Positions 1 to 10,961 are shown, counted from the first letter of the stretch. The stretch is DNA of 64,000 bases from Vibrio hepatarius (GCF_001274785.1 NZ_LHPI01000008.1:124001-188000); one strand, 5' to 3'. A program made the numbers and translations. The notes: a model not told the origin generated them from the letters alone.

Positions 1-1
1 C

Positions 2-148
2 TGTCATCATTTTGAGCAGCTCAAACCGCTCTATCGTCCGATTCATATCTGCTTGCGACCGTCGGGCTACCGCAACGACCGAATCAAAACACTGATAGAA
101 TCCATTGTTGATGCTGTTCCCAAAGTAGCTTCAGAGCCATTAGCATAG
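2..148 (+). CDS. Partial LysR-family transcriptional regulator, C-terminal end
   Basis: An open frame enters from the left edge and gives 48 residues before a TAG stop. Residues such as PLYRPIHICLRPSGYRND followed by a terminal helix resemble the last strand and helix of LysR effector-binding domains, where a phrase like 'RPIxxxxRPxGYRxDR' precedes the final helix. The DNA-binding part lies outside the window, so the family call is an inference from this tail. Its last 65 bases overlap the 3' end of the convergent transporter gene, which suggests a regulator and membrane protein pair facing each other. Confidence 0.5.
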   Translation, partial: CHHFEQLKPLYRPIHICLRPSGYRNDRIKTLIESIVDAVPKVASEPLA

Positions 149-863
149 ACATCGTAATCACCAAAGGGCGAATCCACTTCTGCCCTTTGGTCACGACTAC
201 TTTAGCGCCAAGCCTAGCACCGATAAAACCACCCACAGCCATCACTAGGCCCAATTCCCAAATCGGCAACCCCGCCAGTACGAAGAACAACAATGCAGCG
301 ATATTAGAAGTAAAGTTGAGCACCTTAGTCCGTGCCGTCGCTTCGACCAAACCGAAATGACCCAGCGCGACAAAACAGACCGTAAAAATTGACCCCGTAC
401 CAGGACCAAAGAAGCCATCATAAAAGCCGATCCCGCCCCCGACAGAGAACGCGAACAGCGCTTCTGGCATTTTTGTTTTACCCTCTGTCTGAGTCGTTTT
501 CGGCATCAATAGAAAGTAAACAGAAATAGCGATCAATAAAATTGGGATCAAGCTGGTGAGAATACCGGCATCAATGTGCTGCACCGCTTCTGCGCCCACT
601 GCTGAGCCAACGAAAGTACAAGCGATCGCTAAGCGCATCTCTTTCAGGCTGACGATGCCGTTGCGGATAAAGTACCAGCTGGCAGAAAAGCTGCCGAATG
701 AGCTTTGCAGTTTATTGGTCGCCAACGCCTGAGTCGGTGGCACGCCCGCTGCAAGTAACGCGGGCAGCGTTAATAAGCCGCCACCACCAGCCATGGCGTC
801 AATAAATCCCGCCGCAGAGGCGACAATAAACAGTATGCTAAGAAGCTCAAAAGATAGTTCCAT
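84..863 (-). CDS. TSUP (TauE/SafE, YfcA-like) family membrane transporter
   Basis: A 259-residue, very hydrophobic protein with about eight predicted membrane segments. It shows the internal duplication typical of the sulfite exporter TauE/SafE family. The N-terminal repeat carries GFIDAMAGGGG and a TNKLQ motif at about residues 20-52. The second repeat carries GFYDGFFGPGTGS and a TKVLNF motif at about 140-185. The family moves sulfur-containing or organic anions across the inner membrane, but the substrate here cannot be read from sequence. It is a single gene separated from carB by a terminator, and it converges on and overlaps the regulator fragment at the left edge. The start ATG gives a normal family length. 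Confidence 0.85.
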   Translation of the reverse strand: MELSFELLSILFIVASAAGFIDAMAGGGGLLTLPALLAAGVPPTQALATNKLQSSFGSFSASWYFIRNGIVSLKEMRLAIACTFVGSAVGAEAVQHIDAGILTSLIPILLIAISVYFLLMPKTTQTEGKTKMPEALFAFSVGGGIGFYDGFFGPGTGSIFTVCFVALGHFGLVEATARTKVLNFTSNIAALLFFVLAGLPIWELGLVMAVGGFIGARLGAKVVVTKGQKWIRPLVITMSMLMALKLLWEQHQQWILSVF

Positions 864-1000
864 GGTATTTCAAACACTTACAATTCGATGGTTATACGTT
901 ACCACCACGCAAATAATTGAGTTAACGAAAGCTTCGATTACAACCCATTCCCAAAATTCAACAATATGTCTGCATTCGAAGTCAGCTAATAAGCAGAGAC

Positions 1001-1026
1001 AAAAAAGCCCGCTCAATAGAGCGGGC
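1001..1026 (-). terminator. Rho-independent terminator after carAB
   Basis: An 8-bp GC-rich stem (gcccgctc / gagcgggc, 4-base loop) is followed on the minus strand by a run of six T. It lies about 45 bases beyond the carB stop codon. Confidence 0.88.
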
Positions 1027-1071
1027 AATGAGGTTGTCAGGTAAACCTGAGGTTTACCGATTTGTTATTCG

Positions 1072-4000
1072 TTACGCTAAGCTTGCTTTCACTTTCGCGT
1101 GCAGCTCTTGTACCGAAGTTACTGACGCTTTTGCATCTGCTGCGTGAGACATACACGTTGCAAACGCTGCGTTTAACGTTGTGGTGTAGTTCACTTTCTC
1201 AGCCAACGCACCGCGACGTAGCACTTTCGAGTCTTCAATCGCTTGACGACCTGCTGCCGTGTTAACGATGTAGGTATACTCATTGTTCTTGATACGGTCA
1301 AGAATGTGAGGACGGCCTTCGTGTACTTTGTTGACTAGACGAGGGTTGATGCCCGCTTCACCTAGAATAACCGCTGTACCGTGCGTCGCATCCAACTGAT
1401 AGCCCAGCTTCACTAGCTTAGACGCTAGATCAACCACGCGCTCTTTGTCGCCTTCGCGAACTGACAGTAGCGCACGACCACCTTCAGGGTAAATCGCACC
1501 ACAACCAAGTTCCGCTTTCGCGTATGCTTCAGCAAACGTCGTACCCACACCCATAACTTCACCAGTTGAGCGCATTTCTGGGCCCAATAGTGGGTCAACA
1601 CCAGGGAACTTGTTGAATGGGAGCACTACTTCTTTCACTGAGTAGTAAGGAGGAATAATCTCTTTAGTGAAACCTTGTGATTCCAGAGACTGACCTGCCA
1701 TGACACGTGCCGCGATTTTCGCTAGTGGTGCACCGGTTGCTTTTGATACGAATGGAACAGTACGTGCAGCACGCGGGTTCACTTCGATTAGATACACTTC
1801 GTTGTCTTTTACCGCAAACTGCGTGTTCATCAGACCACGTACACCGAGTTCGAACGCTAGCTTCTCTACTTGCTCACGCATCTTATCTTGGATTTCCTGA
1901 CTTAGCGTGTAAGCAGGAAGTGAACATGCTGAGTCACCTGAGTGAACGCCCGCTTGTTCGATGTGCTCCATGATACCGCCGATAACCACGCGCTCGCCGT
2001 CACAAATAGCATCGATATCAACTTCTGTCGCATCATCTAGGAAACGGTCTAGTAGTACTGGTGACTCGTTCGATACGCTGACTGCTTCGTTGAAGTAGCG
2101 ACGTAAGTCTTGCTCGTCGTATACGATTTCCATCGCACGACCACCCAGTACGTAAGATGGACGAACAACCAATGGGAAGCCAATTTCTTTCGACTTCTCA
2201 ACCGCTTGCTCCATCGCCGTTACCGTTGCGTTTTGTGGCTGTAGAAGACCTAGACGCTCAACAGCTGCTTGGAAACGCTCACGGTCTTCCGCGCGGTCAA
2301 TTGCATCAGGGCTTGTACCAATGATTGGCACGCCAGCTGCTTCTAGTGCGCGAGCCAGTTTAAGTGGCGTTTGACCACCGTACTGAACAATCACACCTTT
2401 TGGCTTTTCAACGCGAGCGATAGACAGTACGTCTTCCAGCGTGACTGGTTCGAAGTACAGGCGGTCAGACGTATCGTAGTCAGTCGATACCGTTTCTGGG
2501 TTACAGTTCACCATAATGGTTTCGTAACCGTCTTCGCGCAGTGCTAGTGATGCGTGTACACAACAGTAGTCGAATTCAATACCTTGGCCGATACGGTTTG
2601 GACCGCCGCCCAGTACCATGATCTTGTCTTTGTCTGTTGGGTTTGCTTCACACTCTTCATCGTAAGATGAGTACATGTAAGCCGTGTCAGAAGAGAACTC
2701 AGCCGCACACGTATCCACACGTTTGTAAACTGGGTGGATGTCGTATTGGTCACGTAGACGACGAATTTCGCTTTCAGCAACACCAAGTAGTTTAGACAGA
2801 CGAGCGTCAGAGAAACCTTTACGCTTCATCTGGCGAAGCACGTCTTGAGTCAGACCCGCAAAACCACCCGCTTTCACTTGCTCTTCCAGTTTCACTAGCT
2901 CTTCGATTTGAACTAGGAACCAACGGTCGATTTGCGTTAGGTTGAATACACCGTCCACTGACATGCCAGCACGGAATGCGTCTGCGATGTACCAAATACG
3001 CTCTGCGCCCGCTTCTTTTAGCTCGTGGCGAATCGTAGTGAGTGCATCTGGTGCTTCTAGGTCAACCATTTCATCAAAGCCAGTTGCGCCAACTTCTAGG
3101 CCACGCAGTGCTTTGTGAAGAGATTCTTGCTGGTTACGACCAATCGCCATCACCTCACCTACCGACTTCATCTGTGTTGTCAGACGGTCGTTTGCACCCG
3201 CAAATTTCTCGAAGTTAAAACGAGGAATCTTAGTCACAACGTAGTCGATAGTTGGTTCGAATGATGCTGGCGTTGCGCCACCTGTGATGTCGTTTTGTAA
3301 CTCATCCAGAGTAAAACCAACCGCCAGTTTCGCTGCAATCTTCGCGATTGGGAAACCCGTTGCTTTTGATGCTAGAGCAGACGAGCGAGATACACGTGGG
3401 TTCATCTCGATGATAACCATACGGCCATCTTTCGGGTTGATACCAAACTGTACGTTAGAACCACCCGTCTCAACACCGATTTCACGTAGAACCGCTAGCG
3501 ATGCGTTACGCATTAGCTGGTATTCTTTGTCAGTCAGTGTTTGCGCAGGTGCAACTGTGATTGAGTCACCCGTGTGGATGCCCATTGGGTCGAAGTTCTC
3601 GATTGAACATACGATGATACAGTTGTCCGCTTTGTCGCGAACCACTTCCATTTCGTACTCTTTCCAACCGATTAGCGATTCATCGATAAGCAGTTCGTTG
3701 GTCGGAGATAAGTCCAGACCACGACGACAGATTTCTTCGAACTCTTCTTTGTTGTACGCGATACCGCCACCCGTACCACCCATGGTGAACGATGGACGGA
3801 TGATACAAGGGAAGCCAACCATGTCTAAAACTTTGTAAGCTTCTTCCATCGTCTTCGCGGTATCAGCACGAGGACACTCAAGGCCGATAGACTTCATCGC
3901 TTTATCAAAGCGAGAACGGTCTTCTGCTTTATCAATCGCGTCAGCCGTTGCACCAATCATCTCTACGCCGAACTCTTCAAGTACGCCGTGCTTCTCTAGA

Positions 4001-4302
4001 TCTAGCGCACAGTTAAGCGCAGTCTGACCACCCATAGTTGGCAGTACCGCGTCTGGGCGTTCTTTCTCGATGATCTTGCGAACAACTTCCCACTGGATTG
4101 GCTCGATGTATGTCGCATCGGCCATTTCAGGGTCAGTCATAATGGTTGCAGGGTTAGAGTTAACTAGGATAACTCGGTAGCCTTCTTCACGAAGAGCTTT
4201 ACACGCTTGTGCGCCAGAGTAGTCAAACTCACATGCCTGACCGATAACAATCGGACCAGCACCAAGAATTAGAATACTTTGAATGTCAGTACGTTTTGGC
4301 AT
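1072..4302 (-). CDS. carB: Carbamoyl-phosphate synthase large subunit
   Basis: A 1076-residue protein, matching the usual length of about 1073. It makes carbamoyl phosphate from bicarbonate, ammonia delivered by CarA, and two ATP, feeding both arginine and pyrimidine synthesis. The sequence shows two homologous ATP-grasp halves. The first begins at [21 protein letters not shown] (from about residue 10). The second begins at [21 protein letters not shown] (from about 560). A C-terminal MGS-like allosteric domain covers roughly the last 135 residues, the region that binds UMP and ornithine in E. coli. It is the second gene of the carAB operon, 16 bases after carA, and is closed by a strong terminator. 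No anomalies seen. Confidence 0.98.
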   Translation of the reverse strand: MPKRTDIQSILILGAGPIVIGQACEFDYSGAQACKALREEGYRVILVNSNPATIMTDPEMADATYIEPIQWEVVRKIIEKERPDAVLPTMGGQTALNCALDLEKHGVLEEFGVEMIGATADAIDKAEDRSRFDKAMKSIGLECPRADTAKTMEEAYKVLDMVGFPCIIRPSFTMGGTGGGIAYNKEEFEEICRRGLDLSPTNELLIDESLIGWKEYEMEVVRDKADNCIIVCSIENFDPMGIHTGDSITVAPAQTLTDKEYQLMRNASLAVLREIGVETGGSNVQFGINPKDGRMVIIEMNPRVSRSSALASKATGFPIAKIAAKLAVGFTLDELQNDITGGATPASFEPTIDYVVTKIPRFNFEKFAGANDRLTTQMKSVGEVMAIGRNQQESLHKALRGLEVGATGFDEMVDLEAPDALTTIRHELKEAGAERIWYIADAFRAGMSVDGVFNLTQIDRWFLVQIEELVKLEEQVKAGGFAGLTQDVLRQMKRKGFSDARLSKLLGVAESEIRRLRDQYDIHPVYKRVDTCAAEFSSDTAYMYSSYDEECEANPTDKDKIMVLGGGPNRIGQGIEFDYCCVHASLALREDGYETIMVNCNPETVSTDYDTSDRLYFEPVTLEDVLSIARVEKPKGVIVQYGGQTPLKLARALEAAGVPIIGTSPDAIDRAEDRERFQAAVERLGLLQPQNATVTAMEQAVEKSKEIGFPLVVRPSYVLGGRAMEIVYDEQDLRRYFNEAVSVSNESPVLLDRFLDDATEVDIDAICDGERVVIGGIMEHIEQAGVHSGDSACSLPAYTLSQEIQDKMREQVEKLAFELGVRGLMNTQFAVKDNEVYLIEVNPRAARTVPFVSKATGAPLAKIAARVMAGQSLESQGFTKEIIPPYYSVKEVVLPFNKFPGVDPLLGPEMRSTGEVMGVGTTFAEAYAKAELGCGAIYPEGGRALLSVREGDKERVVDLASKLVKLGYQLDATHGTAVILGEAGINPRLVNKVHEGRPHILDRIKNNEYTYIVNTAAGRQAIEDSKVLRRGALAEKVNYTTTLNAAFATCMSHAADAKASVTSVQELHAKVKASLA

Positions 4303-4318
4303 TATCTACTACTCCGAA

Positions 4319-5458
4319 TTAAGCGCTGTGTTTTTTGATGAGTTCGATAAAGTGGTCAAATAGCGGTGCCGCGTCGTGTGGACCTGGGCTCGCTTCTGGG
4401 TGACCTTGGAAACTAAATGCTGGCTTGTCTGTGCGGTGAATACCTTGCAGAGATCCATCAAATAGTGATACGTGAGTCGCACGTAAGTTTTCCGGTAATG
4501 TTGCTTCATCTGCCGCAAAACCGTGGTTTTGCGAAGTGATCATCACAACGTTACGTTCTAAATCTTTTACTGGGTGGTTTGCACCGTGGTGACCAAACTT
4601 CATTTTCACCGTTTGCGCACCCGACGCTAGCGCCAGAATTTGGTGACCTAGACAGATACCAAAAATTGGCAGGCCTTTCTCTAGGAACACTTTGGTCGCT
4701 TCAATCGCGTAAGTACAAGGCTCTGGGTCACCAGGGCCGTTCGATAGGAACACGCCATCAGGGTTTAGTGCCAACACTTCTTCCGCTGACGTTTCAGCAG
4801 GAACAACCGTTAGGCGGCAGCCGCGGTCAACCAACATTCGTAGGATGTTGCGTTTTGCACCGAAGTCGTAAGCCACAACGTGGTATGGCAATTCGCCGTC
4901 AGCTTTCGCTTCTGGAAGGCCACCCTCGAGCGTCCACGAACCTTGTTTCCATTGATACGCTTCTTTTGTTGTAACTTCTTTCGCAAGGTCCATACCTTTC
5001 AAGCCAGGGAATTCTTGCGCTTTTGCTAGTGCAAGCGCTTCATCTAGGTTATCACCAGCCACGATACAACCGTTTTGCGCGCCTTTCTCACGAAGGATTC
5101 GGGTCAACTTACGAGTATCAATGTCAGCGATGCCAACGATGTTTTGCGACTTTAGGTAATCAGAAAGGGATTGTTCGTTGCGGAAGTTAGAAGCGATAAG
5201 AGGAAGATCGCGAATCACAAGGCCTTGTGCATGAATTGAAGAAGATTCTTCGTCTTCGGAATTGGTTCCGGTATTGCCAATGTGAGGATAAGTTAGTGTG
5301 ACAATCTGTTGTGAATAGGAAGGATCAGTGAGGATTTCTTGGTACCCCGTCATCGAGGTATTAAAAACGACTTCACCGACGGATGTGCCATCTGCTCCAA
5401 TGGAAACACCGCGGAACACTGTCCCATCTTCTAGGACTAACAGTGCTGATTTACTCAA
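4319..5458 (-). CDS. carA: Carbamoyl-phosphate synthase small subunit (glutaminase)
   Basis: A 379-residue class I glutamine amidotransferase that releases ammonia from glutamine for CarB. The catalytic cysteine sits in GICLGHQ at Cys269, and the rest of the triad is His353 and Glu355 in [10 protein letters not shown], the same numbering as E. coli CarA. The N-terminal half is the CarA-specific domain that contacts the large subunit. The ATG is preceded by a GGAGG ribosome-binding site at 5464-5468. Upstream lie two ARG-box-like sites in correct phase and a consensus sigma-70 promoter, so arginine repression through ArgR is likely. Confidence 0.98.
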   Translation of the reverse strand: MSKSALLVLEDGTVFRGVSIGADGTSVGEVVFNTSMTGYQEILTDPSYSQQIVTLTYPHIGNTGTNSEDEESSSIHAQGLVIRDLPLIASNFRNEQSLSDYLKSQNIVGIADIDTRKLTRILREKGAQNGCIVAGDNLDEALALAKAQEFPGLKGMDLAKEVTTKEAYQWKQGSWTLEGGLPEAKADGELPYHVVAYDFGAKRNILRMLVDRGCRLTVVPAETSAEEVLALNPDGVFLSNGPGDPEPCTYAIEATKVFLEKGLPIFGICLGHQILALASGAQTVKMKFGHHGANHPVKDLERNVVMITSQNHGFAADEATLPENLRATHVSLFDGSLQGIHRTDKPAFSFQGHPEASPGPHDAAPLFDHFIELIKKHSA

Positions 5459-5468
5459 GACAACCTCC

Positions 5469-5503
5469 AGAATAAAAATGCAAATATAATAAATTTAAGT
5501 GCA
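5469..5503 (-). promoter_or_regulatory. Tandem ARG boxes (probable ArgR operator) before carA
   Basis: Two 14-bp cores resemble the E. coli ARG box TGAAT-wwww-ATTCA. On the minus strand they read TGCACTTAAATTTA (5490-5503) and TGCATTTTTATTCT (5469-5482). They are exactly 21 bp apart, the phase of 18-bp boxes separated by 3 bp that an ArgR hexamer needs. The proximal box directly abuts the carA ribosome-binding site. The matches are imperfect, so spacing is the stronger argument. ArgR binding is inferred. Confidence 0.6.
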
Positions 5504-5563
5504 GATTTGCCTTCCATAGCGCTATAAGTAAGCGTAAATAGGTATTACAGACAAATTGGCGGT

Positions 5564-5592
5564 ATTCTAAAGATGCGTGTGAGATGTGTCAA
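5564..5592 (-). promoter_or_regulatory. Sigma-70 promoter of carAB
   Basis: On the minus strand TTGACA (5587-5592) is followed after exactly 17 bp by TAGAAT (5564-5569). This predicts a transcription start near 5557 and a leader of about 100 nt that includes the ARG boxes. It corresponds in position to the upstream, pyrimidine-controlled promoter of enterobacterial carAB, with the arginine-controlled region downstream. Confidence 0.8.
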
Positions 5593-5901
5593 CAGCGAGA
5601 TAAAAATAAATTTAGCATTTAACCCAGTTAGCACTAAAAACTAATTTAGACGCCCAAAATACTAAGTTTAATCCGCTCATTTGCTAGTCAAAATGAAAAC
5701 TAAGTGAAACAGCACAATAAAATAAAGATCCAAATCACACTTTTAAGCAACAAGAAAAAGCAAACGTTACACAACCAACATCAACATACTGTTTTGACAC
5801 TAAACCCATAAAAACAGATCCAAACAGCCAAAAACAACATTTTAAATAATAGTATTTTCGCCACAGTTGTCATACTAATCTGAGATTAACGTTACCAGAT
5901 A
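5593..5901. other. AT-rich intergenic DNA between carA promoter and dapB
   Basis: About 310 bases of strongly A+T-rich DNA. I see no credible ORF with a ribosome-binding site and no strong hairpin. It probably carries further upstream control sites for carAB, but none can be identified with confidence. Confidence 0.5.
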
Positions 5902-5927
5902 CAAAAAGCGCCGGGCAAGCCCAGCGC
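5902..5927 (-). terminator. Terminator of dapB
   Basis: An 8-bp stem with one G-T pair (gcgccggg / cccagcgc on the plus strand, 4-base loop) is followed on the minus strand by TTTTTGT, 14 bases after the dapB stop. Confidence 0.85.
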
Positions 5928-5941
5928 ATAATTATGTATTT

Positions 5942-6763
<822 letters not shown>

Positions 6764-6831
6764 TTATTCTAATATTCAGGGCTGATACCCTAAGCCAATT
6801 AATTTAAACTAACAATATTCCTGAGCTGTGG

Positions 6832-7233
6832 CTAGCAAGAAAATTCTTTCATCACTCTTTCTAGAATTGGTACGTTGGCTTCGGGAAAAGCATAGTTTTC
6901 TAAATCAGCGATTTTAACCCACAAACCTTGTTGACCTTCTTTACCATAAGGCTGGTTTTCAAATTGCGTTACACAGATAAAATCAAACTTTAGTGATTTA
7001 TCTGGGTAGTCGTATTCAAGGTGTTCAAACAGACTTTGTTCCGTTGCAGTAATACCGATCTCTTCTTCCAGTTCACGAACCATCGCTTGTTCAATGGTTT
7101 CTCCTGGCTCAACTTTGCCACCCGGAAACTCCCAAAAGCCGCCTTTATGCTTATCGTCTGGGCGTTTGGTAATAAAGATCTCGGACTTATCTTGATTAAA
7201 AATAATCGCCGCTACGATATGAATACGTTTCAT
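6832..7233 (-). CDS. mutT: 8-oxo-dGTP diphosphatase
   Basis: A 133-residue Nudix hydrolase that removes oxidised guanine nucleotides from the dNTP pool and so prevents A:T to C:G transversions. The Nudix box runs from Gly38 to about Ile61 (GGKVEPGE then REL-EEIGI). Position directly downstream of secA is conserved from E. coli to Vibrio. A terminator separates it from secA, so it may have its own weak promoter. Nothing unusual in length or motif. Confidence 0.95.
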   Translation of the reverse strand: MKRIHIVAAIIFNQDKSEIFITKRPDDKHKGGFWEFPGGKVEPGETIEQAMVRELEEEIGITATEQSLFEHLEYDYPDKSLKFDFICVTQFENQPYGKEGQQGLWVKIADLENYAFPEANVPILERVMKEFSC

Positions 7234-7259
7234 CTTACTTCCTTAATCAATCTCGGCTT

Positions 7260-7287
7260 AAAAAAAGAGCCGCATAAGCGACTCTTT
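7260..7287 (-). terminator. Terminator between secA and mutT
   Basis: A 9-bp stem with one G-T pair (aagagccgc / gcgactctt) and a TTAT loop is followed on the minus strand by seven T. It lies about 115 bases past the secA stop, after the long palindrome. Confidence 0.82.
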
Positions 7288-7311
7288 AATCTCTCTACAA
7301 TATGAGGCTAA

Positions 7312-7395
7312 GTTGTAGTGGTCGATAACAAGGAGGTGGCACGGAGTTTACGTCAGTAAATGAGTGCCACCGACACAGTCATCGGCTGTTACAAC
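7312..7395. repeat. 84-bp imperfect palindrome abutting secA
   Basis: Two 40-base arms (7312-7351 and 7356-7395) are largely reverse complements around a GTCA loop. Perfect segments are gttgta/tacaac at the ends, ggtggcac/gtgccacc in the middle (7335-7342 and 7364-7371) and tttac/gtaaa at the tip. Many of the remaining differences leave G-U pairs if the plus strand is transcribed, but A-C mismatches in minus-strand RNA. It ends seven bases from the secA stop. The form resembles dispersed intergenic palindromes (ERIC- or REP-like), but it does not match the ERIC core I know. No second copy was seen in this window. Confidence 0.75.
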
Positions 7396-7401
7396 GACGC
7401 A

Positions 7402-10128
7402 TCAGGCAATTTTGCCATGACACTGTTTATATTTTTTACCACTACCGCATGGGCAAGGCTCATTGCGACCCACTTTACGCTCGTCGCGAACCACTGGCTG
7501 ATGAACACCTTGCTCTTCTTCGCCATCTGATAGTTGGTTTTCCGCTGACGCGTGTTGAGCTTGCGCTCGGCGTGCGGCTTCTTCTGCTTGCGCGCGACGT
7601 TGTTCTTCCATACGTTCAACTTCTTCTTGTTGTTGAACTCGTACTTTTGAAAGAATGGTGATCACGTCTGACTTGAGCGCTTCTAGTAGACCTTCAAACA
7701 GTTCAAACGACTCACGTTTGTACTCTTGTTTCGGGTTCTTCTGCGCGTAGCCACGTAGGTGGATACCCTGACGCAAGTGGTCCATTGCCGCTAAGTGCTC
7801 TTTCCAAAGCGTATCTAGCGTTTGCAACATCACCGATTTTTCGAAGTTACGCAGAACTTGCTCACCAACAACGGTTTCTTTCTCTTTGTATACTTCAACT
7901 GAAGTCGCAACAATCTTCTCACGAAGTGCTTCTTCGTAAAGTTTGTCGTCTTCAGCTAACCACTGTTTGATCGGTGCGTCTAGATCGAAGTCTTTCTTCA
8001 GACGATCTTCTAGACCTTCGATGTCCCACATATCTTCGAGCGATTGTGGTGGGATGTATTCATCGATCACTGCGTTCAGTACGTCATCGCGGTTTTGCTC
8101 AATCATCTCACTGATGTCATCAGCAACCATAAGCTCATCACGCAGTTCATAAACAACTTTACGTTGATCGTTGGCTACGTCATCGTACTCAAGCAGCTGT
8201 TTACGGATATCGAAGTTGCGGCCTTCGACTTTACGCTGTGCTTTTTCGATTGAACGAGACAACATCTTAGACTCGATCGCTTCGCCTTCTTCCATACCGC
8301 TTTGGATCAAGCTTGCCATACGGTCTGAAGTGAAGATGCGCAGAAGTGAATCTTCCATCGATAGGTAGAAGCGTGAAGAACCCGCGTCACCTTGACGACC
8401 AGAACGACCACGTAGCTGGTTATCGATACGACGAGATTCATGACGCTCAGTACCGATGATGTGTAGACCGCCCGCTTCAAGCACTTGATCGTGGATAATC
8501 TTCCATTCGGCTTTAATCGCGTCGATCTGTTCTTGAGTTGGGTTTTCTAGTGCTTCAATTTTCGCCTGCCAACTACCGCCCAATACAATATCAGTACCAC
8601 GACCAGCCATGTTGGTTGCGATAGTCACCGCACCAGGCATACCCGCTTGAGCTACAATTTCTGCTTCCTTCTCGTGGAATTTCGCGTTGAGAACATTGTG
8701 CTTAATCTTGGCTTTCTTCAGCGCATTAGACAACAGCTCTGATTTTTCAATCGAAACAGTACCCACCAGCGACGGCTGACCTTTTGCCACACGCTCTTTA
8801 ATGTCTTCGATGATCGCGTTGAATTTCTCAACTTCTGTGCGGTACACCACGTCAGGCATATCGTTACGGATCATTGGTTTGTTGGTTGGAATAACCACCG
8901 TTTCCAAACCGTAGATCGATTGGAATTCAAACGCTTCAGTATCCGCTGTACCTGTCATACCTGACAGCTTTTCGTATAGACGGAAGTAGTTCTGGAACGT
9001 AATCGATGCCAGTGTCTGGTTTTCGTTTTGAATCTTAACGCCTTCTTTCGCTTCAATCGCTTGGTGAAGACCTTCAGACCAACGACGACCAGGCATAGTA
9101 CGACCAGTATGTTCGTCAACGATGACCACTTCGCCTTCGTCAGTCACGATATAGTCAACGTTTTTCTCAAACAACACGTGAGCACGAAGCGCTGCGTTAA
9201 CATGGTGCAATAGGCTGATGTTCGCAGGCGAGTAAAGGGTATCGCCTTCTTCCATCAATCCATTTTTAGTCATCAACTCTTCAACAAACTCCTGACCCGT
9301 TTCTGTCAGGTGAACTTGTTTAGACTTCTCATCCACTGTGTAGTGGCCGTCACCACGGTATTCTTCTGAGTCTTCTTTGTCTTGCTGTTGAAGATGTGGG
9401 ATTAGAGTATTGATACGAATGTATAGGTCTGAACTATCTTCTGCTGGACCAGAGATAATCAACGGTGTACGTGCTTCATCGATAAGGATTGAGTCCACCT
9501 CATCCACAACCGCGAAGAAACGGTCTCGTTGAACACGGTCTTCCGCACGGAAAGCCATGTTATCGCGTAGGTAGTCAAAACCGAATTCGTTGTTTGTTCC
9601 GTACAAGATGTCAGCTTGGTAAGCCGCTTTTTTCTCGTGTGGCGGCATGTTTGGTACGTTAACACCAACCGTCATGCCTAGGAATTCAAACAGTGGGCGG
9701 TTAGTTTCTGCGTCACGCTTGGCTAGGTAGTCGTTGACGGTAACAACATGTACACCTTTACCTGGTAGCGCATTTAGGTATGCCGGAAGTGTTGCGGTTA
9801 GGGTTTTACCTTCACCAGTACGCATCTCTGCAATTTGACCAGCGTTAAGGACCATACCACCGATAAGCTGAACGTCGAAATGACGCATGCCGTAAACACG
9901 TTTTGAAGCTTCGCGAACTGTTGCAAACGCTTCAGGAAGTAAGCTATCTAACGACTCACCTTGTTCAAGGCGTTGACGAAACTCAACAGTTTTTGCTTTC
10001 AATTCTTCATCTGAAAGTGCTTCAAATGTTGGCTCGTAGTTATTAATCTCTTTTACTATTTTTCTAAGGCGACGCAGTGTTCTATCGTTGCGACTGCCAA
10101 TTACTTTTGTCAGTAGCTTAGTTATCAT
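7402..10128 (-). CDS. secA: Preprotein translocase ATPase subunit
   Basis: A 908-residue motor that drives unfolded secretory proteins through SecYEG at the inner membrane. Walker A is MRTGEGKT at residues 102-109. [14 protein letters not shown] is the DEAD-box segment. A long glutamine/arginine/alanine-rich linker near residues 835-880 precedes the C-terminal zinc motif CPCGSG...CH (Cys892, Cys894, Cys903, His904), which binds SecB and phospholipid. Length matches E. coli (901). The E. coli regulator gene secM is absent. Instead dciA lies divergently upstream, and the 5' leader holds a 16-bp perfect palindrome. Confidence 0.98.
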   Translation of the reverse strand: MITKLLTKVIGSRNDRTLRRLRKIVKEINNYEPTFEALSDEELKAKTVEFRQRLEQGESLDSLLPEAFATVREASKRVYGMRHFDVQLIGGMVLNAGQIAEMRTGEGKTLTATLPAYLNALPGKGVHVVTVNDYLAKRDAETNRPLFEFLGMTVGVNVPNMPPHEKKAAYQADILYGTNNEFGFDYLRDNMAFRAEDRVQRDRFFAVVDEVDSILIDEARTPLIISGPAEDSSDLYIRINTLIPHLQQQDKEDSEEYRGDGHYTVDEKSKQVHLTETGQEFVEELMTKNGLMEEGDTLYSPANISLLHHVNAALRAHVLFEKNVDYIVTDEGEVVIVDEHTGRTMPGRRWSEGLHQAIEAKEGVKIQNENQTLASITFQNYFRLYEKLSGMTGTADTEAFEFQSIYGLETVVIPTNKPMIRNDMPDVVYRTEVEKFNAIIEDIKERVAKGQPSLVGTVSIEKSELLSNALKKAKIKHNVLNAKFHEKEAEIVAQAGMPGAVTIATNMAGRGTDIVLGGSWQAKIEALENPTQEQIDAIKAEWKIIHDQVLEAGGLHIIGTERHESRRIDNQLRGRSGRQGDAGSSRFYLSMEDSLLRIFTSDRMASLIQSGMEEGEAIESKMLSRSIEKAQRKVEGRNFDIRKQLLEYDDVANDQRKVVYELRDELMVADDISEMIEQNRDDVLNAVIDEYIPPQSLEDMWDIEGLEDRLKKDFDLDAPIKQWLAEDDKLYEEALREKIVATSVEVYKEKETVVGEQVLRNFEKSVMLQTLDTLWKEHLAAMDHLRQGIHLRGYAQKNPKQEYKRESFELFEGLLEALKSDVITILSKVRVQQQEEVERMEEQRRAQAEEAARRAQAQHASAENQLSDGEEEQGVHQPVVRDERKVGRNEPCPCGSGKKYKQCHGKIA

Positions 10129-10448
10129 TTGCTATGAATCTCTCTTTACTTAGATCGGGCCCGATCTACTTTTAATGCCTTCAGTCTCTAACAGTTTTGA
10201 ACTAAGAATACTGAGATAAATCACTTTCCTCAGATATTGTGATGAGAACTGTCAATTTCAAGGCTTATCTCTTTATTTGAGGCGCTTAGTTTATGGGATT
10301 TTACCGCTAACAACCAATAACATCCTTATTTGTTTGAAGCACTCTTAATTTTTTGTCCTTATATGCTGGAAGTTTATTCGTCACGCGCTCTATCTTCCCA
10401 CCATCTCATTGACTAGAATAGAGCTATATATTTGATTCGAGGCTCACT
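10129..10448. promoter_or_regulatory. Divergent secA / dciA control region
   Basis: The 320-bp gap contains no ORF that looks real. At 10152-10167 there is a perfect 16-bp palindrome, agatcgggcccgatct, in the secA leader 24 bases before its ATG. The secA ribosome-binding site is the AGAGAG stretch after it. A TTGACA-like hexamer lies on the minus strand at 10250-10255 but no good -10 follows at 16-18 bp. On the dciA side a TAGAAT sequence at about 10416-10421 could be a -10, and GAGG (10439-10442) is the ribosome-binding site. Confidence 0.5.
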
Positions 10449-10910
10449 ATGAGAGATCACCGCCCTACCCTTGGGGATGAAATCATCGCGGAATCACGCT
10501 TTTCTCAGTTACAGAAGCATGCCGAAGAGATCATGTTGATCAATAAGGAGCTAAAAGCGATATTACCGCGAGGTACGGAAGATCATTGCCGGGTGGCAAA
10601 CGTTCGTGACGGTCAGCTGGTGATTGAAGTTGCCAGTGCTGGGATCAAAATGAAACTTGATTATGAACGTCTGTCGATCCTTAACCAACTTCGCTCGCGA
10701 GGTTTTGCTCGTTTGATGGCAATTACGGTGCAAATCAACCCAGACTTATATCGTAATAAACAAGCCAACGATCCCGCTGAGCGAAAACCACGTGATCCAA
10801 TTTCTGAAAATGCAGCACAATACCTCAATATGATCGCTAGTGGTGCATCGCCCAAAGTTAAAGCTCGCCTTGAGAGCTTGGCTAAGTTGGCGAAAAAAAC
10901 GCAAAGCTGA
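10449..10910 (+). CDS. dciA: DciA, replicative helicase (DnaB) loader (DUF721)
   Basis: A 153-residue DUF721 protein. DciA is the ancestral loader/operator of the DnaB helicase in bacteria that lack DnaC, and the Vibrio cholerae protein has been characterised as such. Residues from about 30 to 105 form the compact KH-like domain (CRVANVRDGQLVIEVASAG, then the helix LSILNQLRSRGF). The C-terminal 45 residues are charged and probably disordered, as in V. cholerae DciA. It has its own GAGG ribosome-binding site, is divergent from secA and convergent with lpxC, and shares a bidirectional terminator with lpxC. Confidence 0.85.
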   Translation: MRDHRPTLGDEIIAESRFSQLQKHAEEIMLINKELKAILPRGTEDHCRVANVRDGQLVIEVASAGIKMKLDYERLSILNQLRSRGFARLMAITVQINPDLYRNKQANDPAERKPRDPISENAAQYLNMIASGASPKVKARLESLAKLAKKTQS

Positions 10911-10931
10911 TTGCTTAGAAACTGCAGATAC

Positions 10932-10961
10932 AAAAAAGCCAGACTTTACGTCTGGCTTTTT
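10932..10961. terminator. Bidirectional terminator between dciA and lpxC
   Basis: A perfect 7-bp GC-rich core (gccagac / gtctggc, loop tttac), extended by flanking A and T runs on both sides, so it can end both convergent transcripts. Confidence 0.92.

Noticed and set aside
3284..3838. 184-codon frame opposite carB
   Set aside because: It is a shadow of the third-position codon bias of carB, with no plausible family.
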